From Flaccisagitta enflata (Eukaryota > Chaetognatha > Sagittoidea > Aphragmophora), in NCBI GenBank assembly GCA_965153355.1, contig OZ231127.1, positions 64,790,001 through 64,854,000 of the forward strand: a DNA stretch of 64,000 bases, in the 5' to 3' direction. How positions within the stretch are numbered: position 1 is the stretch's first letter; each line of letters opens with the position of its first letter. Positions 1-24,850 of this stretch are shown one piece after another. Under the pieces are notes generated by a model, which had not been told where the DNA came from, ran no database searches, and saw only the letters and a program-made list of their open reading frames with translations. The position numbers were made by a program, and so were the translations under genes.

Positions 1-390
1 TAATCAACATGAAAAGTGTAAATCACGCAAATCACTTCATGGTTGATTAGACAGACTTTTGGTTCGTCAAAAAGAATGACGAGAAAAAAACAAAGGATGT
101 CGCTAAGCGTCAAATGGTCAGCGGTACCCGTTGTATCCGCGCAAAAAGAATAATGTAGTAATACCTGTTTATCAATTATTGTCCCACTTTGCGAAAAGGT
201 TCGTTTTTGTTCAACTGCAAGAGAGGGACGAAGTCTGGTAAATCACAGGAGGCATTTGGATATCCATCCATTATTTCCATCTGTTTGTCGCCAATCAGAT
301 TGTCAGGACTTTTCCCCTCAGAGCCGCTGCCATGAAGTGACACTTCCAGTAATATTGGGACCATATTTATTAAACAGGTGTTAGTAAGAA

Positions 391-560
391 GTTTTTCAGC
401 GGCCCTGAAGAAGAAGCTTTGAAATTTGAGGCTGAGGTTGAAGACCCAAAACAGGGAATTGCAATTGAGCCTCATGGCTGAGATTTGAGCCTTGAGTTCG
501 GAACTTAAAATTCCACATTGCGATTTAAACCTTGAGGCCAGAATTTGAGCCTTGAGTTTT
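391..560. repeat. GAGCCTTGAGG minisatellite
   Basis: About seven degenerate 20-nt units of TTTGAGCCTTGAGTTCGGAA type. Same word family as 28550-28800 and 56690-57090. The 132-codon ORF over it is repeat translation. Confidence 0.65.
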
Positions 561-598
561 GGTCTAAAAAGCAAAACGGAGATAGTCAGCGAAGAAAA

Positions 599-1230
599 AG
601 AAACTAGTCATCCAAGGATCGCACATGGTCAGCGGTACCCGATGCCCTGCTTGGAGTGATCAAGTGAAGTAGTGGAGAGAGAGCAGGGCAGCGGCCCCAA
701 AGGGCCGATGTCCTGTAGGACACAGGGGGGAATTTCGAGACGTCCTGAGGTATACTAGGTCTGAGAAGATGGATAGAGGTCATTGAAGGCGGTTTTGAAG
801 CCTGGAGGGCAAAATTAGGTTCTAAAGATAAAATTTGAGGCTTGAGGGGCAGGCTTGAGGCCCAGAGGACAAATTTGAGGCCTAAAGAGCTTATGTGAGG
901 CCTGGAGGGTGGATTTGGGGTATGGAGGGCTAATTTGAGGTCTGGAGGGCAGATATGAGGTCTGGAATGCTGATTTAAGGTCTCAAGGGCTAAATTGAGG
1001 TCTAATAGGGCTTTTCAGCCTATTCTGATGGCTCAGAGGGCCAAAATCAGGCCTGAGAGAGCAAAATTGAGGCCCCCGATGGCCAAGGGGGGGGGGACGG
1101 ACGGACGGACGGACGGAAGGACGGACGGAAGGACGGACGTCTCGAAATTCCCCCCTGTGTCCTACAGGACATCGGCCCTTTGGGGCCGCTGCCCAAAAAG
1201 GGTCATCGGCACCTTGCCCCTTCCCCTAGC
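599..1230. mobile_element. Long foldback element with GAGGCCTGGAGGGC minisatellite loop
   Basis: Outer word ACTAGTCATCCAAGGATCGC, then GGTCAGCGGTACCCG. Arms of about 58 nt at 688-745 and 1135-1192 are inverted copies of each other (GCAGCGGCCCCAAAGGGCCG at the outer end). Between them are about 15 degenerate units of TTTGAGGTCTGGAGGGC. An inverted relative is at 20140-20643. Confidence 0.82.
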
Positions 1231-1239
1231 CCCTGCTAC

Positions 1240-2835
1240 TGCCCAAAAACAAAAATTGTTAGATTGTTAGTGGGTAACTGTAGGCCATCAATTATTTCAC
1301 TGCTTTGATGATACCCCACAACTTTTTTTTTTCAAGGAAAAACCGATCAACATCAAGAAGCATGTATTAATTCATATCTTTCATTGGAAATTTTGGCGAA
1401 GCATTTTAATGATTTATATTTTTCAGTGAACAAATGGAAGCCGATCAAGATCAGATTATTCCTTTTATATAATACGCTTAAATAAGCGATCAACACTTTT
1501 AATACGCTCCGAGCAACACAATCAAAAGAGGAGGATCATTTCATGAAATGGTTCAGGAAAGGCGTTTAAAAAGAAAATAATCAACTGTGGTGTTCCTTTT
1601 TTTCAAAAGGGTTTCTTTTTGTTTAATTGATTTTTAGTAGAGTGAAAATTGAAGCTAAAGTCCTTTTGTTTTTTTAATTTAATCTTCACTACTTTATAAA
1701 AAAAATCTCTTTTAATCTTTCGACTTTCGCAACTTTAAGATAAGAAATCATTTAGAAATAAGTTCGTGTGTGCGCGAAAGTTGCTTTATTAAAAAAATGT
1801 TAGAAATAATACTTTTTTCTTTTCTTTTCTTTCTTCCTCGTGTGAATTCTTTTCATTTTTAAAATCGCGGAAATGATAAAAGAGAGAGAAATCTTTAATT
1901 TTTCGGCTCATTGAAAAAGTCATTGGTATCAATTGGAGAGAGAGAGAGAGAAATCGCGGTTTTCTTGAAAATTAAAAGATCAAAACAGATCAAAACAGAT
2001 CTTTAGAGAAGAGAAGACAAATCCATGACGAGTATAAGAATCCACCAGTCGTCCACACCTACTATCACGCGTGACGGTGTCAGGAGAGTGTGGGTGACAT
2101 GTGATGTACCAGCTCAGCACGAGCAAGGCCAAGTACCGTAAGCCAATTGGTGCGCCGGTTGGCTGATGGGTTTGGAGCATGACTGATCGGCCGACCTGCG
2201 CCGTCGGTCCAAAGGTACCCTACAAGTTGTTAAATGTACCTAGTGGTTTATGAACCTTTGACCTTTGAGTACATGAAATATGATCTATAACAGTTTGATA
2301 AAAAGCCAGGGCATTATCATAAAAACCAATTATGTACTCTACATAACACCTGTTTAAAGATTAAGCATAGCGACCATAAAAAGGGTGAAAAGCATACTTC
2401 CAGTAAGATGAAACCTGAATGGATGTTAGTCTATACCTTTTATTTGGCCCATTACAGTACTTATTACATTACATTACATTACATTATATTACCCATAACA
2501 TTACCCATTAGATTACCCATTACATTACTACATGATCACACTGGGCCGACAAGAAATATTCATCTCATCCTTTTCATACATCCTATGCTTTGACAACAAT
2601 CTTTAAACGGGTGTTACATCAGACCACATGAGTAATTCCATGTATGAAATGAGAGCAATTTTACATGCGAAATGTGAGTGGAGATTTGATTTTGAGTTTC
2701 TTCATCAGAAATTGAGATAAATAACCAAAGTATTAGCATTTTGATTTTAAAAAAGGTGGTTTAAAGAATAAAATCCCATGAACAGAGAATGAATTATCAG
2801 GAGGGAAAATGGAGCCCGCGGGAGAGCGATAAGAG
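1240..2835. other. Intergenic, no gene recognised
   Basis: AT-rich. Only (TTACAT)n at about 2463-2545 and short GA runs stand out. No exon-like pattern with splice sites was found on either strand. Confidence 0.6.
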
Positions 2836-2837
2836 AG

Positions 2838-2838
<1 letters not shown>

Positions 2839-2909
<71 letters not shown>
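2839..2909. repeat. (GA)n
   Basis: About 35 dinucleotide units. Flanking 1240-2830 and 3000-4020 show no gene or repeat I recognise. Confidence 0.95.
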
Positions 2910-2913
<4 letters not shown>

Positions 2914-4130
2914 AGAAAGAGAGATGAAGATGAAAATCAGTAAAATGATGGAAGGGGGTTATTTCAGGTAAGAGGGTTCCAGCTGTTTCAAAGGTGTTAA
3001 AAAGAGATCATGGATCATATCATGTAAATTTCGTGGAATGAATACCCAACGACCGCACACGTACCCAGGCAGAATTTCTCGCTCCTGCCGGCTTACACTT
3101 AGCGTGTTTTTTTTGTGGATGAATCTACAGTTAATGAACAAAACACTTACGTAACTTACCTCCATGGCTCCATGAGTCCATATTATGCAGAGGCAGACTG
3201 TATGCCGGTTGCCTGCCAATGAAGCGTAAAGATATGGGAGAAATGGGGTTCGCGATGAAATCCATTCACAACCACCATTTGTACGCTATTATAACGCGTT
3301 TGACTATTTCAGGCGTTCTGTAGACACAGTGGATGTCGTCTTGACGTGGAATTAGGGGGAACTCATAGCTTTTTTGACTAAATAAGTAAAAGAGTTAATA
3401 TTGTAATTGTGTGATGCTTTGACCTTAAAAGGTTGATGATGGGGTATGTCATCCCCCTATGCCTATGGTTTATCTCTGAAAAACATTTAATATATAGATT
3501 TAACTTGAAACTGTTACATAAATATCGATATGATTAACAACGTCATTAGTATCAAATAATTCATTTTCAAGTAGGTAATTACTAATCAAATTCTGACTTA
3601 TGATAAGTTTGTTTTACTCAATTTAACATACCCCATTCGACATACCCCACTGTCAACCCCTTAGAATATAAGCAATACATAATCACATCTACAAAATTTT
3701 ATTCTATACACAGAATTGATATTCCAGATATATGAACTTTTTCATATTTCTAAATCTAGACGACATCTACTGTACTTGAGTAACAATCACAAGTTCAAAT
3801 TTTGAACGTACCGCTTATATTCATAGATTCACAGGAAGGCCGATGGGCAGACAGACAGACTGATCAGAGAAAATATCATATGTGCGATCAAGAAATAAAC
3901 TTCAAAATCGAAATCAAATTTCCGATCAATCGGCAATTTGAAATTGATCAGGCTTAGATATGGTCGACTTTTAGTGAGAATCTGTCAATAATTTTGAACA
4001 CGTTTTAATGCCACACCAATTTCATTCACGAATGAAATCATTCCCCTTCTTCCTCATTCTATTTTCTTTCTCTGTCTGTCTGTTGGTCTCTCTTTTTGTC
4101 TCAGTCTGTAAGTCTGTCTGTCTGTCTTTC

Positions 4131-4159
4131 TGTGTGTAAGTGTGTGTGTGTGTGTATGT

Positions 4160-4220
<61 letters not shown>
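4131..4220. repeat. (TG)n
   Basis: About 40 units with TCTGTCTG flank. Confidence 0.95.
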
Positions 4221-4229
4221 TCTCCCTCT

Positions 4230-6750
4230 CTTTTATCCACTCTATCCTTTCTGTCCACCATCCAAAATATACCGGCAACATGAAAATACAGTAAGAGGAG
4301 TAAAAAAAAACGGCAATCCAGCCGAAGGTATTTAGTGGAGACGTTTCCTTACAACCCTGAAGGACTACATAGTACAACAATGGTTCGTGCTGTAAGGGGG
4401 GGGGGGGGGAAAGGGGGCTACTAGACTCCTGAGTTTTCATCTCGTTCGCAGAAGTTTGTCTCAGCTTTACATGTCACCTTGAGTGTGGGTACTGGCTATT
4501 TTACCATCACGTTGTCAAAACATTCAATTAACGATCAATTTGTATCGAACATTTTCCAAGGCCGTGTCGAGGCGAAGTGGATGCCGGATGGGATGTGGGA
4601 TCGCGACCTGCGATTTGAAAATTGAGGGATAACGATGATCATGTACATGCGCGGCAAAGAGAGATGGAGATCTGGAGATCTTCGATCTTCATCCATCCTC
4701 ATTTCGGACAAGGATCAAGATCATTTATATCCTCGTTAATTTTTCATAAAAAAGGAAAAAGATGATCATCAAGAAGAAAAAAAAAAGATGGTTATATCAA
4801 TGAGAGGAAAAGTGATCAACGAGAAAGAAATATCATCAACGAGGTAATTCGTTCTCAAGGAAAACATGGATTTGTCGGCCCGAAGGTCTCACTATTTGAT
4901 GGATCGCGCGTACATTCATCATGATTGTCAGACTTCAATCGCATTTCTACTTTTTCAATTCCCACTACATCTGAAAATGAAAAAGAAAAAGAAATGATCG
5001 TACGACTGATCATTTATTGTGAAAAAAAGGCAGCTCATGAATGTCAAAGTTGAGGGAGCATGATTACCAGACCAGAGGGCGTCAGTTGCAGATGAGGAGG
5101 CTAACGAACGATATGGCCTTCCTGAAGGCAATTAATCACCGGGGAAAAGAGTCTCTCGTGTTTTTAGACGCTTCCACGCTTCTCAATGAACTTCTGCTTC
5201 CCTCTGTTGGCCTGTCCTGTCGTGGTGGAAATAATCAAATTTGGAAGAAGGTGCTCAGGCTCCATATGATGACGGAGTAATATTTTATCCCAGTTGTTTA
5301 GTTATACGGCAGGACGTAAAAGTAGATGTTGCGTTTGAACTTTGAACAGATTCTAATCTTCTAAACGGGCATCTCTGCAGTAGTTGGTCGAGATCCTTCA
5401 GATTCTGTTTATATGTAGGTTGCACCGTTGTGTTTCGATCAACGGTGTTGTTTAATTCAAGGCCAATTGCAATCGATTAGTGGGCGGTCTTTGAAACAAG
5501 GCAGGATACATCGCAACCCTAAAGTAGCGTGTGGGTGGTCAAGCGCAGTGATGTTGGAGGACAGTCAAGCATTTGGGCAGGGGCAACGACGCCAAAAATA
5601 TGTTGATTTGAGAAATGAAACCGACCGACGGATAGAGTGAGCAATGGACAGACCGAAGAGTCAAGTAGAACTCAACTAAAATCTAGGAATTTGGAAGCTA
5701 TTAATTTTCATACCGCTTCCACCGCATTTCACAGTGCAAATATTAGTGCTAGAAGTAGCTATCCAAACTGCCAAAATTCAAATACTGGTAGCTATCCCAG
5801 CTGCCAAATTGGCAGCGGTAAGCAGGGCCCAGATGTTCGGGCCATAGTGAACTACCAATGCAATGTTTTTTTTCGGAATATGCTGCAAGCTCACTAGTTG
5901 TACAGCTGTCTGATGAAAAAGGAGTTTTTCTGAAAATCCTTATGTTTTTTTAGTTTTTATCTAGTCTAGTCACCAGATGAAAATTCAAATAAAATGATAA
6001 GTATCCAAACAACTAACGAACCTCAGAGAAAACTGGAGGATGTTCACGGTCATTGCTTAAGCATTGCTTAGCAAGTCTTGAGCAATGCTTAAGTGTTGCT
6101 AAGCAATGCTTAAGCAATGATCGTGAACATCCTCCTGATCCTACGAGTCGATCACCCCCTGAACCACCGCACTATGGTCTGGAAGTGGCTCAATCTGAGA
6201 CAAAACCTAAAGATTGACAATAATGATTATAATAAATACAAAAGCAAAGAAAAAAATCAAGAAAAATATTTTTTTTCACTTTTTGGGTTTGTATATGCAA
6301 AAATGTCATTTTTAACAATTCAAGATTATTTTGGAATACAAGAAATCTTTAAATCTCCTTAAAAATAAATAGTGAGATTTGAATATTTCTATTTGGTAAC
6401 AAAACAATTTTTGAAATGTTTTCTGAATAAGTGCTTGGTTATTACAAAGAAAAATTAAGATATTATATCTTTATCAATATTCTATTATTTAGCTTAAGAT
6501 ATCTAAGACACTACTCAAAATATGCAAAGTGAAAGCTGAATTATAAATGATTTCACTAATCCATCGGTAAGTTTCTTTGACAAAAAATTAAAAGTTTTTT
6601 GATGAAGTTTAAGCTTAACAGAAACACAGAATACATACAGAATAAAATACCACTAAGAATCTTTTTTTTTAATTTTTACAAGTATCATAAATGATTTGAA
6701 ACTTAGAAATGCTGAAAACAAATGAAGTCATAATATTTTTTTTTTCATAT
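4230..6750. other. Intergenic, no gene recognised
   Basis: Contains a 79-codon plus-strand ORF (5041-5280) without recognisable domain, a degenerate hairpin-family fragment at about 5498-5640, and the long hairpin at 6036. The rest is AT-rich. Confidence 0.5.
6036..6134. other. Long near-perfect hairpin
   Basis: GAGGATGTTCACGGTCATTG and CAATGATCGTGAACATCCTC form the base; the stem is about 39 bp with one bulge and a 21-nt loop. Pre-miRNA-like in size, but could be the tip of a palindromic repeat. Confidence 0.75.
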
Positions 6751-6758
6751 ACACAAAA

Positions 6759-6970
6759 AACAAGGCTGGATACACGGCTTCTTCAGTCCCGTGCGGGTGG
6801 GCAGGGGCAGTATTTGAGTTACTAAAGCATTTGGCAAGGAGCAGTGAGGCCAAAGACCGCAAAAACATAAAAAAAGTAAAATGGGGACCAACCAACCGAT
6901 CGACCGACCAACCGACCGACCAACCAACGGACAAAGCGGGGTATAGAGTCGCGTAGCATGCTACTAAAAA
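6759..6970 (+). mobile_element. Hairpin-family element
   Basis: Head AACAAGGCTGGATACACGGC, CCGTGCGGGTGGGCAGGGGC, a (CCGA)n tract, tail GCGGGGTATAGAGTCGCG with a terminal hairpin and A-run. It faces a second copy at 7014-7216 across a 43-nt spacer. Confidence 0.8.
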
Positions 6971-7013
6971 TAAGAATGATAGAAATAAACTTAAAATTAT
7001 ACTTCTTTAATCT

Positions 7014-7216
7014 TTTTAGTCGCGTGCTACGCGACTCTACACCCCGCTATGTCGGTCCGTCGGTTGGTTGGTCCGTCGGTTGGTCCCCTTTTTACTTTTT
7101 CGGCGTTTTTGAGCTTTTTGAGCATATGGCTCCTGCCCAGATGCCCTAGTGACCTTCTCCAGCACTGCTCCTGCCCACCCGCACGTGACTAGGGTAGCTG
7201 TGTATCCGGCCTTGTT
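7014..7216 (-). mobile_element. Hairpin-family element, inverted neighbour
   Basis: Hairpin AGTCGCGTGCTACGCGACT, CTCTACACCCCGCTATG, (GTCG)n, then CCCACCCGCACGTGACTAGG and the head end CCGGCCTTGTT. Opposite orientation to the copy at 6759. Confidence 0.8.
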
Positions 7217-7313
7217 AATATTTTCAAATAGTCTCGATTATATCTGGTTCTCAAGCATGTGCAACCCATAGTGCATGTTTGATGTCAAATCACGACTAGT
7301 TCCTTTGAAAGAA

Positions 7314-7703
7314 AAACAAGGTCGGATAAACGGCTACTCCAGTTGCGTGTGGGTGGGCAGGGGCTGTATATGAGGTCACTTGAACATTTGGACAGAAGCA
7401 GTGAGGCCAAAGACAGCAAAAAAAAAAACAAAAAAGTAAAGTGTGACAGACGGACCGACAGACGGACCGACTGGACACCGACTGGATGCGACAAGACGAT
7501 AAGGGAGTAACCACTAACTTATCATAACAATTGCTTAGGAGAGGCAAGCAATTTCTCCCCCACACACACACACAATCACAACTGTCCATGGGTTAGTCCG
7601 TCAGACCTACACCAGTTTTTTTTTTTCGATTCAGGAGATAGATTATTGCTGCCCCTGCCCAACCGCCAGCGACTACTTTTTGGCCGTGTATCCGGCCTTG
7701 TTT
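7314..7703. mobile_element. Two degenerate hairpin-family fragments
   Basis: A head at 7314 (AACAAGGTCGGATAAACGGC) running to a (GACGGACC)n tract near 7490, and an inverted head fragment at about 7640-7703 (CTGCCCCTGCCCAACCGCC ... CCGGCCTTGTTTT). Confidence 0.65.
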
Positions 7704-8176
7704 TCTTTGCTTTTTTCATGATTTTTGTTTTGTATATAGATTTGCGTGCCATGCGACTAAAAATGGAGGTACTGAAAACCGAAATACAGTTAATAATTTT
7801 GGCGAGACGAGGGGGACCATATCCATCTGGGCATAATCTAAATCATATGATCCTCATGTTCTGGCGGTATGGTTCATGCAAGCGGGAAATTGATGAAATA
7901 GGGAAGGAACAGCCCCTCATAAAAAGTTCATTTAAATCATAGAAATTAAGGCCGGGTACACAGGGCCAGACGGTGCGCCTGGCCTTATTAATTCTTAGAT
8001 GTATCCCAAGCTCTGGCAGACCTATTCCAAGCCTACTCCACCTAGCCACAGACGAATATGATAATGAATGGTTTCCTTCACCTTTCTTGAGCTCTATAAG
8101 AATAAACTGGCGACTCGTCAATGACGAGTAACATAAATGATGAACAAAATGACTGTGATTTCAAACATTTTCTGCA

Positions 8177-8700
8177 TTTTTAGTCGCGGACACGCGACTC
8201 GAGAACTTGCTGTGTAGGTTGGTTGGTTGGTCGGTCAGTCGGTCGGTAACACCACGTCACATTTTTGTTTTATGCAGGGGTGAATATTGTTGAGCGGCTT
8301 TTGATTTAATTCCCCCCCCCCCTGCCTTCGATGTTCTTCCCCGCCGCGTCGCGTCGCATTACAAAATGTAAAATTTTCTTCTCCACAAAACAATAAAACA
8401 GTATATTGTAGGTTAAAATAGTGTTAAACTGTGTTGTAGTAATCAAATTTTACCTTTTGGTACTACCAAAAATGTTAAATCTTCAAAAAATTTCTTTTTT
8501 CTTTTTTTCAAGCTTTTGATTTCCACATCTCCAAACCCTTTGATTTTATTCACTGGGGAATGCTCAACTATATACAGGCCTGGTTTTATGCTCCTTCCAA
8601 ACCCCGTCAGCGACTGGGAGTATATATGGCCTTGTTTACACTCGAGCGTGACGGACCAACTGACTGACCAACCAACCAACTGACGGACAGAGCAAGTCAA
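8177..8700 (-). mobile_element. Hairpin-family element (diverged) plus fragment
   Basis: Starts with the hairpin AGTCGCGGACACGCGACT near 8182, then (GGTT/GGTC)n. A head-like end TATATGGCCTTGTTT lies at 8625-8637. A second CTCGAGCGTGACGGACC fragment follows at 8641-8695. Confidence 0.6.
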
Positions 8701-8794
8701 AAGTACAGCTTATCTTTACTAACTCGCTTCTGAAGTAAATGTACAAAATCAAATCTTTCATGGAGAAAAAGCTCAACGCCATATAGACTGAATG

Positions 8795-9310
8795 AACAAA
8801 TGAATGAATGAATGAATGAATGAATGAATGAATGAATGAATGATATAAGTGTCAGATTCAAACAGTTTTTTCGTTTCATCTCTAAATAAATGAATGAAGG
8901 AACAAAATAATGAATGAATTAATGAATTTACATATGAATGAATGAATTAATAAATGAATGAATGAAGGAATGATTGAATGAATAAACGAATGAATAAATG
9001 AAAATTGTTCTAAGAGTTACAATGCTTTGCATGAAAACACGCATCTGTTGACAATGATTGAAGGGATAAATTTACTAAAAATTCAACGACTGACAATTGG
9101 ATTAGTTGAAGAATGAGTAATGGATAAATGAATGCATGAATGAATGAATGAATGAATGAATGAATGAATGAATGATTGAATGAATGAATTAGAGGAAAGG
9201 TATGGATGGTTGAATCAAAATAAGAAAGAAGAATTTAATGAATGAATGATTTAATGAATGAATGAATGAATGAATGAATGAATGAGTGAATGAATGAATG
9301 AATGAAAAAT
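8795..9310. repeat. (TGAA)n cluster
   Basis: Four separate blocks of TGAATGAA at about 8795-8842, 8885-9000, 9125-9190 and 9236-9305. Confidence 0.92.
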
Positions 9311-10188
9311 GATTAAAAAAACAGATTGTTGTTGATCAGTGAGTGTTTCATACAAAATTTCAGCAAGTTAGAGTAGAAAATGTCTGATTTACAGCATTTT
9401 CAAAAATGAGAAAAATGACCTAAAATTTTCATCCCAAAAAAATCGTGCTCCGGCGCAAGCTGGCGCAGGTAAAACCTTATGTACGTTTGCTAGGTATATG
9501 ATGTACTTTGAATATGTAATAGCGAGAATGTGTGGAAAACTGTGCAAAAAGAGAAAATTGTAAATTTCTGAAGCAAAATTTTTTTTGGACGGGTGCAACT
9601 TTGAAGAGTCATTGCTGGCTCAATTTTTGAGTCACACCGGAGATTTTTTGCATGGAGCTAGTCTAGATACGCACTTGACAAAATGCCAAAGCGCGTTCAT
9701 GTGACTGAAAATTTTCTGTACTCAATGCTTCAATGAAAAATGCTGTTTTTTGCACATTTTTTTTACTAGGGCCTGGTAACCATAGTAACGAGGTAAGTTA
9801 AGGGTATTGAAAAGCACTTTTAAGCCCTAACAAATAGTTAAATTAGAAATTCAGACCATGAACCACCGCGCTGCGGTGGAAAATCATGAAATATTCAAAT
9901 TGCGATTTGGTAGGTTATTTCTTGCGGGTATTAAGGGCCTATTCCATAGTGCACCGTTGCAATAAATCATGAATATAACCAATCATAAATAACCATAACT
10001 AGATTTCTGTAAAAGTTATCCTTCATTCGGAAGCAGTCGATAATTACACATTTAAGCGAATTAGAGAGAAAATGACACATTTAAAAAGCAGGATATGATC
10101 ACAATCTAAGGCCATCATAAAAGTTTGGTAAGTTACAATTGATTTGCGATGAGAAAAGAATTTTGTACTAAAGGCATGCGAATATGAT

Positions 10189-10232
<44 letters not shown>

Positions 10233-11390
10233 GAGGCATTCACGGATTAACATTCGAGTAATCAGCAAAATGCAGTACACCAATATGAATTATATGATCT
10301 TAATTGTCTTAAAAAGCTGGATGGCAATCATTATCCGGAAACAAGCTAAAGAGCGATGTTCATTTAGATATCCATAAATCACAAGACTGACAAGAGGCTT
10401 GAATAACACTGAGCAGGTCGACTCATTTGGCGGCCTTAACATGTTGAATTTCGTCGGCGTAAGATAGCGTGATTTGGGCCCATCATTCATGTTTTGTTGA
10501 TTTCTCTTTTCTTTTCTTTTCCTGAAATGATGGCTGTCTTTCGGTTCTGCGGCTAAACCTTCGCCGACGCTGAATCCGATTCCGATGCCGATGCGTTCGT
10601 CATGCCATGACTCACGGCCTGCAACACTCTCGTTTGCTGATGCATGGCCTACTTGCTACCCAGGTTAGGGTTCCCTTCGACTGCGGCATGCGGTATGCCT
10701 AGCAACATGCTTGGGATCATGCTCCCGATTGCTGTAGCATGGCCTGCATGCTGCAGAGGGCTTTACGGTAATTAAAGACGAATTCGGATCGGTAGCGGAG
10801 AATAGATCGATCGTAGCGAAGGCGTTGTTGGCAGGCAGAACCGTATTCAGACGCGGTACACTAATCAGGTTGAGAAAAATGGGGAAAAGGGGGAGGAGGG
10901 AGGTGGTGAGAGGTATAGGGCCAAGTCTCCCTGAAACTGAGTCTTGAGAGCCTGGTCGTCAATAATCGACCGTCGGCCTCAAACATTTTTACCGGAAAGC
11001 GCTTTCAGGTGAATGACACGGACTAGATAAAGACAAGATTCGGCGAGAGGGCTGGCCATCATAAGAATCTCATCAACGTTTCTATTTAAATAAAGCCAAA
11101 CTAAAGACTATTTTTCAGCAAGGAGACTTGAAACATTTCCTGCGAAAAAATATAGTAAACGCAATTTCTCCGGAAAAGTTACTTGCTCGTTGTAACGAAA
11201 TCATAGCAAACACAATACGCTCTTTCCAAAAAACGAGGCACTGATAAAATAACTTCATTATGCAAATAAAGATACAGTAGATAAAAAAATGCCGTTAATG
11301 GAAATGACCTAAACCCTTGAAGATCAAACTTCAAATCTGAGACCTTCGGCAACAACAGCAAGATAACCAACAACAACAATAACAACTGCA
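9310..11390. other. Intergenic, with a locally GC-rich island
   Basis: 10540-10990 is clearly richer in GC and CG dinucleotides than its surroundings (CGATTCCGATGCCGATGCG) and holds a 64-codon minus-strand open frame without Met. It might be a promoter island, a lost exon or an old repeat; no family resemblance was found. Confidence 0.4.
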
Positions 11391-11394
11391 ACAA

Positions 11395-11420
11395 CCACCA
11401 TCACAACAACAACAACAACG

Positions 11421-11495
<75 letters not shown>

Positions 11496-11500
11496 TCAAA
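11395..11500. repeat. (AAC)n array downstream of the GT92-like gene
   Basis: About 30 units of AAC just 3' of the stop codon on the coding strand. Confidence 0.93.
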
Positions 11501-11522
11501 CACAGCAACAAAAATATCAATT

Positions 11523-24120
<12,598 letters not shown>

Positions 24121-24262
24121 ATTTGCGGTAATTGTGAGAGCTGTCGATTGGGGGGAAAAGATATTGGATAGGCCGGCGTAATTCAAATGTTCTTTTACAT
24201 AAATTTCGTTCAGCCAAGACCACAGATTCTTGTGCACTTGATTAAGTTTCTTCTGTCTTTCA

Positions 24263-24364
<102 letters not shown>

Positions 24365-24466
24365 CTCAAAACGCCGAAAAAGTAAAAAGACCAACCAACT
24401 GACCGACGAACCAACCAACGGACGGACATAGCGGGGTGTAGAGTCGCGTGGCACGCGACTAAAAAC
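24365..24466 (+). mobile_element. Hairpin-family element, tail part
   Basis: CAAAACGCCGAAAAAGTAAA, (CAAC/GACC)n, GCGGGGTGTAGAGTCGCG, hairpin AGTCGCGTGGCACGCGACT, AAAAA. The normal head is replaced by the (TTG)n array at 24263-24364. Confidence 0.78.
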
Positions 24467-24850
24467 GTGTGGATGCTGACTTCAATAAGCAAATTCCATA
24501 CATAAGAATAATCATATCAAAATTAGAGTGGCAGTTTCTTGTACTTTCGCAAAGATGCGCCAAGATTATGTGAGAAAATGATTTTGAATTTTCCTTTCGA
24601 TCATCTTTTTCGAAGAAAAGGGAAAGAAAAAAGAACAAAGAGGGAAAAAGAACAAGACCGATTGAAGTACGTCCATGATGAGGTGGTTTCTTGTTTTTAA
24701 ATCAGATGCACGCCTTTGTAGTTTATACGTATGTCACTTTCTCGGTCGGTCCGCTCATCTATGTAGTGATTCCGTATAATACTCAATGATACGGGTAGGT
24801 TTGTCTCTCTATTTTCCGTCCGTGTTACCCTCAAAGATGTATTGATAGTA

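Noticed and set aside
599-1200. CRISPR-like array (regular 20-nt repeats)
   Set aside because: Units are degenerate, have no spacers and lie between inverted arms in a eukaryotic genome.
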